This document shows positions 1-5,329 of a stretch of 7,031 bases of DNA, piece by piece. Source of the stretch: Candidatus Aminicenantota bacterium (GTDB taxonomy: Bacteria; Acidobacteriota; Aminicenantia; S016-38); contig JAGHBF010000065.1 in the NCBI GenBank assembly GCA_021161165.1, positions 1-7,031 of the forward strand. The letters run 5' to 3'. The notes under the pieces are model-generated. The model saw nothing but the letters and a program-made list of their open reading frames with translations. It had not been told where the DNA came from and searched no databases. Made by a program: the position numbers and the translations under genes. Each line of letters starts with the position of its first letter. The first letter of the stretch is position 1.

Positions 1-537
1 GAAATCCTACTTATTATAATAATGCTGATTTTATTCCCCAGATTGGATATTCTGGTATCCCTTTCTATAGCTATTATTTCTTCCATTGTTATAAGTATCC
101 CAAAAAGGAAAATATGGGGAATTATCGTAAGGGCATTTAACCTAAGAATCCTTCTATTGTTAGCATCAGTAATGATATTCAAAGGATACATACTAAATTC
201 TGAACTTTCTTCTTTACTGAAAAACTCAATCTCCGGTTCTCACTCCCTCTTGGCATTCTTGATGGTTAGCATCCCCTTCTCACTGGGCTTCCTCACAGGA
301 GTTAATTCTGCCTTTGCAGGAATATCCTTCCCTCTGTTTATTCCTATAGTAGGACATAATCTCAACTATATTTCACTCCTTTACATAAGTGGATTTTCAG
401 GGGTCCTGCTTTCTCCCCTCCACCTATGCCTTGCTCTATCTGCCGAGTATTATGAGGCTAAACTGATAAGAGTTTACAAATATTTAACTCTTCCTGTACT
501 AATAATCCTTGCTATAGCTATAATTGTCTTTGTATGA
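1..537 (+). CDS. DUF401-family integral membrane protein (C-terminal part, 5' end outside window)
   Basis: The reading frame is open from the first base, so the gene starts upstream and about 178 C-terminal residues are visible. The product is almost entirely hydrophobic, with about five to six likely membrane segments separated by short basic or polar loops (for example KRK and a conserved-looking segment LGFLTGVNSAFAGISFPLF). That glycine-rich segment, followed by a GFSGVLLSPLHLCLALSAEYY-like stretch, resembles the DUF401 family of uncharacterised multi-pass membrane proteins, which look like transporters or permeases. No substrate can be inferred. The stop codon overlaps the next start (ATGA at 534-537), so the gene is translationally coupled to the L,D-transpeptidase and probably shares its operon. 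The family call rests on remembered motifs, not on a search; membrane localisation is secure. Confidence 0.72.
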   Translation, partial: EILLIIIMLILFPRLDILVSLSIAIISSIVISIPKRKIWGIIVRAFNLRILLLLASVMIFKGYILNSELSSLLKNSISGSHSLLAFLMVSIPFSLGFLTGVNSAFAGISFPLFIPIVGHNLNYISLLYISGFSGVLLSPLHLCLALSAEYYEAKLIRVYKYLTLPVLIILAIAIIVFV

Positions 538-1097
538 GACTGGATCAAATAATAAAGACGCTTTTAGCTTTTGGGTTAAAAAAAGATGAGACTTTCATAG
601 TTATCTGTATTGATACACAGAGATTACTGATTGTAGAAAATTCCCGTATATTAAAGAAATACATAATTTCTACGTCAAAATACGGAACCGGAAACGAAAA
701 GAACAGCTATAAAACTCCCTTTGGAGTACACAGAATTTATAAAAAAATAGGTGATAATGTTCCCCTGGGAGGGATATTTGTCGGGAGGAAATTTACTGGA
801 AGAATAGCCAGAATTCCGGATTCAGCAGATCTTATTACTACCAGAATACTCTGGCTTGAAGGTTTAGAGCCTAACAAAAACAGGGGAAAGAATGTTGATA
901 CACGGGAGAGATACATTTATATTCACGGAACTCCCGAAGAGGATAAAATTGGGATCCCTTCTTCTAAGGGATGTATAAGAATGAAAAATAAGGACATTAT
1001 CGAACTTTTTAAATATGTAGAGGAGGGAACCCTCCTCTACATATTACATCAATGTTTTTTCCTTGCCGAAGCTGAACTTCCAGACGAAGAGGAATGA
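534..1097 (+). CDS. L,D-transpeptidase, YkuD domain, no signal peptide
   Basis: The 187-residue product carries the YkuD catalytic signature: His131 in YIHGTPEE and Cys147 in SSKGCIRM. Upstream lies the typical beta-rich core with KYGTGNEKNSYKTPFG. Enzymes of this family use the cysteine to form 3-3 peptidoglycan cross-links or to attach proteins to peptidoglycan; some act as carboxypeptidases. The start is the ATG overlapping the DUF401 stop (ATGA), with no separate Shine-Dalgarno, so translation probably depends on coupling. The N-terminus (MRLDQIIKTLLAFGLKKDE) is not a signal peptide, and the frame upstream offers no plausible earlier start, which is odd for an enzyme expected to act outside the cytoplasm. 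The domain should end near EGTLLYIL. The last 15 or so residues, ending in acidic PDEEE, are encoded where the gene overlaps the convergent gene and are probably not conserved. Confidence 0.88.
   Translation: MRLDQIIKTLLAFGLKKDETFIVICIDTQRLLIVENSRILKKYIISTSKYGTGNEKNSYKTPFGVHRIYKKIGDNVPLGGIFVGRKFTGRIARIPDSADLITTRILWLEGLEPNKNRGKNVDTRERYIYIHGTPEEDKIGIPSSKGCIRMKNKDIIELFKYVEEGTLLYILHQCFFLAEAELPDEEE
1012..1045. terminator. Perfect 16-bp hairpin at a convergent gene junction, possible bidirectional terminator
   Basis: The arms are AATATGTAGAGGAGGG at 1012-1027 and its exact reverse complement at 1030-1045, with AA between them. The stem ends 3 nt beyond the stop codon of the minus-strand FecR/DUF6600 gene, where a terminator would be expected. 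On the minus strand it is followed by only a weak T/A stretch. On the plus strand a run of seven T's follows about nine bases later (1054-1060), inside the overlap. The hairpin lies within the 3' coding end of the L,D-transpeptidase, so it both codes for the domain tail (YVEEGTLLY) and forms a near-ideal stem. A terminator role is inferred from position and stem quality; the poly-U tracts are not classical. Confidence 0.55.
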
Positions 1098-3100
1098 CTT
1101 CCTCGTGAGCCAGAAGAAAAAGAACTACGGCTTGCGGATGAAGTCCCTGAGAAAGAAAACGATTTATGGGAAGAACTCCATCCCCTAGAAGAGCTCCTTC
1201 TGGAAGAACTTGAGCTTCTTGAACTGAATAACGATTTAATCGCGCCTATAAAACCGCCTCCTTTTTTCCTGGAATAAGAATTGGAACTGCTCCAGCTTCT
1301 ATATCCTTTTTTTATACTATACCCGTAATAATTTTCTCTGCTGGTTCCAGTATATTCTTTTCCATATCCACTTTTAGTCCCATAATCTATTACCCTTTTA
1401 GACGAACGCTGTCTGCTATATCCACTATATTCTCCGTATCCGTAGCTGTAACCTTTATGTGAACTATATCCATAATTGCCACCTCTATAGGTATAATAAC
1501 TCCCGCCCCTGTCTTTTTTAACAGCTGACTTTTCCTTATAATTTGAGTCGTAATAATTTGAAGCAGAACGGGAAGTATAATATCTGCTATTTTTGTAGGC
1601 TTTAGAGTTTGCTGAAGGGTAAACTTCCATGTATCCGTAAGTATCTTTCTTTTTCTTTTTGGCACTCTTCTTTGACACTGCTCCTGACTTTTTCTGAGTC
1701 GTATATGTTCCCTTCGCGCCTTTCCTGTAACCTGTGCTTCCTTTGGATACTGCACCTTTAGTAATGGTCGATCCCCTGCCAGTATAGGTGCTTCCTGCTT
1801 TTCCGGAAACGGTATAACCTTTTCTTACAGCTCCTGTCTTAGAATATCCTGTAACAGGGCTCATCCCCTTGATCACTTTCTTATAGCCTATAGAAGTCTT
1901 CTTAACTGCATAAACTGGCTTTAAAGCGGGAGGTGTAGAGTAAACTTTCACTTTACTGACTCCGAGAGACCTTAGCTGGGATTTTCTTAATGCTGCATGT
2001 CTTATATTTCTTGCTATAAACTGGTCTTTCCTCACAAATACCCATGATGAAGAATAAAGAGGGACATAGTCATAATAGTGATATACCATGTTGTTTATTA
2101 TGATTATTGGCCTTCCATAAAAATCCAGAGGGCACCATCCTATGTATCCATCAAACCACGTCCAGTCCACCCAGGCGTAACCCCATGAGGGAACGGGAAT
2201 CCAGTACCAGCCTATTCTTGCGCTCCAGCCCCAGCGTCCGTAATGGTAAACCACCCATCCCCATGGCTCGTATCCTACCCAGAACCAGCCTTCCGGGAAC
2301 CAAACCCAGCGACCGTAGTAATATGGTCTCCAATCATCATAAACCCTTCTTGGAACCCAGACCCATCCATAAGGAGGGACATATCTCCAAGAACCATAAG
2401 TCTCAAGTTCCCAGGCGTAATCGCTCAACTCAGGTGGTAAATACCTGCTATATCTGTAACTCCTTTCAATTCTTCTATCTCTTTCTCTATTCCAAATATA
2501 GAAATCATCGCTAAAATTTATCCTATCCGGGCCAAAAATTTTATCTTCAGTAACAACAACTATCTCATGAGAATTTATGTCTATATCTTCCCGTCCTATA
2601 GACAACCCGGCATAACCTTCTGAAACAGCAAACCTTAATTCTCCTCTATCATAAGTAACCCTATAAAGTCCCTTCTCAATAGGCATAAATTCTGCATCCC
2701 TTGCTTCGAGAAAAATTTTTATTCTGCTGTCGAAGGTCCTGATAAATATATCTCCATATACAAGTCTGAGCTCAAGCCTTCTGTGGTTTTCGAATGGCAG
2801 AATATTAAAATCCACCTTGGTCCTTCTGTTTAATCTTATATAAGTAGAATATCCCACATACACTTCAGCGAGACCATTTTCTCCTGTAAAAATTCTATCT
2901 CCTTCGCCAACAGGCATATTTACAGTAGCATCTTCAATACCTTCTTCACCTGCTCTTTCTATAAACACCTGGCCTTCAAGATGACTTATTCTCGCAAAAT
3001 ACCTGTAACTATCTTCTAAAGAATCATAGGGAGACCTTGCCATCAGCATAACTGGAATAACCATTATAAACAACATTGCTATGACAGTTATTTTTTTCAT
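1049..3100 (-). CDS. Secreted FecR-like / DUF6600 protein with Ser/Tyr/Gly-rich tail
   Basis: The 683-residue product starts with a Sec signal peptide (MKKITVIAMLFIMVIPVMLMA, likely cut after Ala21) and has no lipobox cysteine. Residues about 36-165 resemble the FecR beta-fold (HLEGQVFIER ... VGEGDRIFTGENGLAEV ... YIRLNRRTKVDF). Residues about 218-330 are packed with Trp, Tyr, Pro and Gly in repeated YGRWVW / PPYGWVWVP-type motifs, as in DUF6600 proteins. From about residue 400 to the end the sequence is low-complexity and basic, rich in Ser, Tyr, Gly, Lys and Arg, ending in a serine block and ARKKH. The protein probably sits in the periplasm or on the surface; any structural or adhesive role is inference. 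The start is supported by a strong GGAGGTG (3105-3111) five bases before the ATG. It is divergent from the sensor operon, has a sigma-54-like promoter, and overlaps the transpeptidase gene by 49 bp at its 3' end. Confidence 0.82.
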   Translation of the reverse strand: MKKITVIAMLFIMVIPVMLMARSPYDSLEDSYRYFARISHLEGQVFIERAGEEGIEDATVNMPVGEGDRIFTGENGLAEVYVGYSTYIRLNRRTKVDFNILPFENHRRLELRLVYGDIFIRTFDSRIKIFLEARDAEFMPIEKGLYRVTYDRGELRFAVSEGYAGLSIGREDIDINSHEIVVVTEDKIFGPDRINFSDDFYIWNRERDRRIERSYRYSRYLPPELSDYAWELETYGSWRYVPPYGWVWVPRRVYDDWRPYYYGRWVWFPEGWFWVGYEPWGWVVYHYGRWGWSARIGWYWIPVPSWGYAWVDWTWFDGYIGWCPLDFYGRPIIIINNMVYHYYDYVPLYSSSWVFVRKDQFIARNIRHAALRKSQLRSLGVSKVKVYSTPPALKPVYAVKKTSIGYKKVIKGMSPVTGYSKTGAVRKGYTVSGKAGSTYTGRGSTITKGAVSKGSTGYRKGAKGTYTTQKKSGAVSKKSAKKKKKDTYGYMEVYPSANSKAYKNSRYYTSRSASNYYDSNYKEKSAVKKDRGGSYYTYRGGNYGYSSHKGYSYGYGEYSGYSRQRSSKRVIDYGTKSGYGKEYTGTSRENYYGYSIKKGYRSWSSSNSYSRKKGGGFIGAIKSLFSSRSSSSSRRSSSRGWSSSHKSFSFSGTSSASRSSFSSGSRGSHSSSSGSSASARKKH

Positions 3101-3121
3101 CTTGCACCTCCATCTTTATTA

Positions 3122-3139
3122 TAGCAAAATTTATGCCAG
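3122..3139 (-). promoter_or_regulatory. Candidate sigma-54 (-24/-12) promoter for the FecR/DUF6600 gene, overlapping an extended -10
   Basis: On the minus strand the sequence is CTGGCATAAATTTTGCTA. It has the invariant GG (3137-3136) and GC (3125-3124) exactly 10 nt apart and fits the sigma-54 consensus YTGGCAYR-N4-TTGCW. The predicted transcript start, about 12 bases past the GC, is near 3112, leaving a leader of about a dozen bases that consists mostly of the GGAGGTG ribosome binding site. The same bases also read TGCTATAAT (3126-3118), an extended -10 for the housekeeping sigma factor, but no good -35 is present. Sigma-54 is favoured because the match is complete and because an NtrC-type regulator gene lies across the intergenic region. 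Both polymerases could use the site. Confidence 0.6.
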
Positions 3140-3207
3140 ACTTTTTCCTTTTATACGAGGGCCTTCTTTCCACCCTGTCCTATTTTCAGGACATGCTATT
3201 CACTTTT

Positions 3208-3236
3208 TTGTGGTCATCGACAATTTTGTACATAAT
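3208..3236 (+). promoter_or_regulatory. Possible housekeeping promoter for the sensor operon
   Basis: TTGTGG (3208-3213) and CATAAT (3231-3236) are separated by 17 bp. The -10 matches five of six consensus bases; the -35 shares only its TTG. The -10 falls in the spacer of the 12-bp inverted repeat, so a protein bound to the palindrome would block this promoter, which would suit autoregulation. Another -10-like TATAAA at 3252-3257 lacks a correctly spaced -35. The call is weak on sequence alone. Confidence 0.3.
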
Positions 3237-3250
3237 TTTACAAAATTGTC
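3219..3250. promoter_or_regulatory. Perfect 12-bp inverted repeat, candidate operator / upstream activator site
   Basis: GACAATTTTGTA (3219-3230) and its exact reverse complement TACAAAATTGTC (3239-3250) flank an 8-bp spacer. The half-site centres are 20 bp apart, about two helical turns, as expected for a dimeric regulator reading one face of DNA. The centre lies about 120 bp upstream of the predicted sigma-54 start of the FecR/DUF6600 gene, a normal distance for an enhancer-type site, and about 75 bp upstream of the small secreted protein gene that heads the sensor operon. There is no following T-run, so it does not look like a terminator. Binding by the adjacent NtrC-like regulator, which has a Fis-type helix-turn-helix, is inference. 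Confidence 0.6.
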
Positions 3251-3309
3251 CTATAAAACTTTATCCTTACTCGCTAAGTAATGGGAATAAAAATTACCAT
3301 AATAACTAT

Positions 3310-3675
3310 ATGAAAAAAATTCTCTTTTCCTTAGCTCCAGTTTTTTTGCTCTCTATTTACTTTTATAATCCCTCCAATGCTATACAGAAAAAGGGGACAA
3401 TTATTGAAACAAAAAAAGAACCGTTACATGGCAGGATTTTCTGGATTTTAAAAATAAGAACTACCTATGGTAAAATCTTCAAGGTGGAATTGGCCCCTCC
3501 CGATTTTATGAAGGATTTTTCCCCTAAAAAAGGGGACTTTGCGGAGGTAGAAGGTTCTCTGGCTTCTTCAGGAAACGAAAATTTTATGATAGCCAGGGTC
3601 ATCACCTGGAAAGGTAAAAAATGGATTTTAAGGACAAAAGAAGGTTTTCCTCTCTGGAGGAAAGACATCAACTGA
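3310..3675 (+). CDS. Small secreted protein of unknown function, possible OB-like beta-barrel
   Basis: The 121-residue product begins MKKILFSLAPVFLLSIYFY, a typical signal peptide, with likely cleavage after PSNA (residue 24). The mature part of about 97 residues alternates basic and hydrophobic residues in short strands (GRIFWILKIRTTYGKIFKVEL ... KGDFAEVEGSLAS ... FMIARVITWKGKKWILRT) and ends EGFPLWRKDIN. This pattern resembles a small OB-fold-type domain, but no family is recognised with confidence. The frame is open upstream to an ATG at 3133, but the preceding 59 residues look non-coding and cross the promoter region, so the start at 3310 is preferred for its signal peptide. No clear Shine-Dalgarno precedes it. 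The gene overlaps the start of the histidine kinase gene by 55 bp, which suggests an operon and perhaps a role in signal sensing; that role is inference. Confidence 0.65.
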   Translation: MKKILFSLAPVFLLSIYFYNPSNAIQKKGTIIETKKEPLHGRIFWILKIRTTYGKIFKVELAPPDFMKDFSPKKGDFAEVEGSLASSGNENFMIARVITWKGKKWILRTKEGFPLWRKDIN

Positions 3676-4538
3676 AAAGAACTTTTATAATTTCCATTAC
3701 CCTTTTATTTTCTCTGTTAGTTTCCTTCTCTGTATACTTTATTGTTAATCAATTTATTTCCCGCAATATTTCACAGTTTTACAACAGATCCATCGAAGAA
3801 ATTCAAAGGGTTTACAAAGGAGCTCTTTTAAATCTTCTTAATTCTTCTAAGTCTGACGAAGAAATTGTCCAATTCTTTATAAATGAATCCAGAGTAGCAT
3901 ATTCAGCAATAATAGCTCAGGACGGGAAGGTGGTCTGTGCAAATACAAAATATGAGGCTTTCTTGCCAATAATTTCTCCTGAAGAAGTTTCAGGAGGATG
4001 GGTTAGAGAAATTCCAACTCCTGTGGGGGAAATATCCGAGATAGCCATTCCATTTACGAACCAAACAAAAAAGATAATGATTATTGGCTTTTTTCAACCA
4101 TTTTCCAAACTTATAAAAAGACAGGAAAAAATATATCTTTTTTTCATACTCTTCTTAATTCTTTCACTATCCACAGTCTTTTATCTCACGATTATTTCCC
4201 TTGAAAAAAAATACTATGAAAACGCCCTTATGCTTGATAGGGAACGCAAGGAAAAGGAGCAATTTATAATGCTTTCAGGAATCTCTTCGGGTGTTTCGCA
4301 CGAAATAAAAAATCCTCTAAACACTCTTTCTCTGATAATAGAAAAGCTCTCACTTGGAACAGACAAGGAGGAAACAAGAAAATTAATTAAGATAGCAAAA
4401 AGGGAAATAGAAAGAATAAGATTTATTACGGAAAACTTTTCGCTTCTACTCAAAACCTCAAAATCTGGAAAAGAGTGGGTTTCTGTGGAGGATTCTATAA
4501 AAATGCCAGCAGGATGCTCTCTTTCTTTCCTGATTTAA
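3621..4538 (+). CDS. Sensor histidine kinase, N-terminal part (sensor and H-box), frameshifted
   Basis: This frame gives two membrane segments (about residues 21-45 and 171-195) bracketing an extracytoplasmic sensor domain of about 125 residues. A dimerisation/phosphoacceptor domain follows, with His227 in the H-box SHEIKNPL, as in NtrB/ZraS-type kinases. The frame then runs out into a non-homologous tail (MPAGCSLSFLI) and stops, without any ATP-binding domain. The ATP-binding half continues in another frame from about 4499, so the gene has lost one base (or gained two) in the A-run at 4499-4503. The ATG at 3621 has AAAGGT 6 bases upstream and lies inside the preceding gene. A CTG at 3672 behind GGAGG (3656-3660) would begin LKRTFIIS, right at the first membrane helix, and is a less likely alternative. 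The kinase should phosphorylate the adjacent NtrC-type regulator. Confidence 0.8.
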   Translation: MDFKDKRRFSSLEERHQLKRTFIISITLLFSLLVSFSVYFIVNQFISRNISQFYNRSIEEIQRVYKGALLNLLNSSKSDEEIVQFFINESRVAYSAIIAQDGKVVCANTKYEAFLPIISPEEVSGGWVREIPTPVGEISEIAIPFTNQTKKIMIIGFFQPFSKLIKRQEKIYLFFILFLILSLSTVFYLTIISLEKKYYENALMLDRERKEKEQFIMLSGISSGVSHEIKNPLNTLSLIIEKLSLGTDKEETRKLIKIAKREIERIRFITENFSLLLKTSKSGKEWVSVEDSIKMPAGCSLSFLI

Positions 4539-4897
4539 AAATAGAATTCAAGCTGAATGGAATTAAGCTATTTTGCAACCCCTATCTATTAAACGTGGCT
4601 TTCAAAAACATTATTAAAAATGCAGCCGAAGCTATGGAGGGAAGGGGCACATTACGTGTTGAGGCAGAGCTGGAAAATGCCAATTTAATATTAAAGTTTA
4701 AAGATGAAGGGCCAGGGATAAAAAATCCAGGTAAAATTTTTTATCCTTTCTATTCCGACAAAAATTATGGAATGGGGATAGGGTTGTTCATTACAAAGAA
4801 AATAATAGAAAACTTCAATTGGGAAATTTCCGCAAACAACTGGGATAAAGGAGGAGTTATAGAAATAAAAGTTCCTGAAGGGGGTTACAAAAAATGA
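4475..4897 (+). CDS. Sensor histidine kinase, C-terminal ATP-binding domain (continuation of the split kinase)
   Basis: This frame encodes the HATPase_c module missing from the upstream part: N-box KNIIKNAAEAMEG, G1 box KDEGPGI, F-box-like FYPFYSDKN and G2 box YGMGIGLFITKKIIE. The true junction is near 4499-4504, where SVEDSI in one frame continues as KNASRMLSFF in this one without apparent loss of residues. The boundary at 4475 (GTG) is only the first start-like codon of this frame. There is no convincing independent start, and translated alone it would make an ATPase domain without a phosphoacceptor histidine. Its stop overlaps the response regulator start (ATGA, 4894-4897), as in intact NtrB/NtrC-type pairs. 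Together the two parts would form a kinase of about 425 residues, a normal length. Confidence 0.78.
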   Translation: MGFCGGFYKNASRMLSFFPDLKIEFKLNGIKLFCNPYLLNVAFKNIIKNAAEAMEGRGTLRVEAELENANLILKFKDEGPGIKNPGKIFYPFYSDKNYGMGIGLFITKKIIENFNWEISANNWDKGGVIEIKVPEGGYKK

Positions 4898-5328
4898 ATA
4901 ACAGAATATTAGTGGTAGAAGATGAAAGGGACCAGGCTGAACTTCTAACCTCTATTCTCAAGAAAAACGGATACAAAGCAAGTTATTCTTTAGATATAGA
5001 AAGAGCTAAAAGTAAAGTTCCGGAAGCAGATGTTGTGATCCTGGATTATAAACTCGGTTATCACACAGGAATGGAACTAATAGAATGGATAAGAGAAAAT
5101 GATTTTCCGGTAGGAATTATTATGATAACAGCTTTCGGCAGCATGGATCTTGCTGTAGAGGCCGTAAAAAAGGGTGCTGATGATTTTATGCCCAAACCAA
5201 TCAACCCGGAAGAATTAATAATAAGACTGGAAAAATTATTTGAAAAAACGAGAATTTTAAGGGAACTGGAATATCTGAAGGACAAAATCTCCATTACTGA
5301 ATCTCTTGAAGACTTTCCGCTCGAATAA
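4894..5328 (+). CDS. Response regulator receiver domain (N-terminal part of a split NtrC-type regulator)
   Basis: The 144-residue product is a complete receiver domain. The acidic pair is in VVEDE (Glu9, Asp10), the phosphoacceptor is Asp51 in VVILDYKLG, the conserved threonine is Thr79 in MITAFGS, and the lysine is Lys101 in PKPINPEE. A charged helical linker follows (LEKLFEKTRILRELEYLKDKI), as in NtrC/ZraR-type regulators, and the frame then ends with a short tail (DFPLE). The AAA+ and DNA-binding domains continue in the +1-shifted frame immediately downstream. The ATG overlaps the kinase stop and has a strong AAGGGGG (4878-4884) nine bases upstream. If the split is real, this would make a stand-alone, CheY-like receiver; the extended linker argues that it was once fused to the AAA+ domain. 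Confidence 0.85.
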   Translation: MNNRILVVEDERDQAELLTSILKKNGYKASYSLDIERAKSKVPEADVVILDYKLGYHTGMELIEWIRENDFPVGIIMITAFGSMDLAVEAVKKGADDFMPKPINPEELIIRLEKLFEKTRILRELEYLKDKISITESLEDFPLE

Positions 5329-5329
5329 G

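Noticed and set aside
1075..1106. Short inverted repeat GAGGAA-TGAC-TTCCTC at the transpeptidase stop
   Set aside because: Only six pairs, no T-run, and within serine codons of the opposing gene where such matches arise easily.
1661..1679. TGGCAC-like match that might be another sigma-54 site
   Set aside because: The -12 GC is absent at the required 10-nt spacing and the match lies in the middle of a coding region.
1390..1755. Second minus-strand open frame inside the low-complexity tail
   Set aside because: Low-complexity Ser/Tyr/Gly codons keep alternative frames open. The product lacks any recognisable domain and the main frame has a signal peptide and full domain order.
2107..2514. Long open frame on the plus strand opposite the Trp-rich region
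   Set aside because: It is antisense to the DUF6600 region, rich in Pro, Arg and Ser as expected from complementing Trp/Gly codons, and shows no family features or ribosome binding site.
3133..3309. In-frame extension of the small secreted protein back to an ATG at 3133
   Set aside because: The added 59 residues would cross the palindrome and promoter region and would bury a good signal peptide inside the protein. The ATG at 3310 fits better.
4496..4505. Programmed -1 frameshift joining the two halves of the histidine kinase
   Set aside because: The bases do not form an X-XXY-YYZ heptamer in the reading frame, the A-run is only five long, and no obvious downstream stem or upstream stimulatory Shine-Dalgarno stands out. 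A lost base is simpler.
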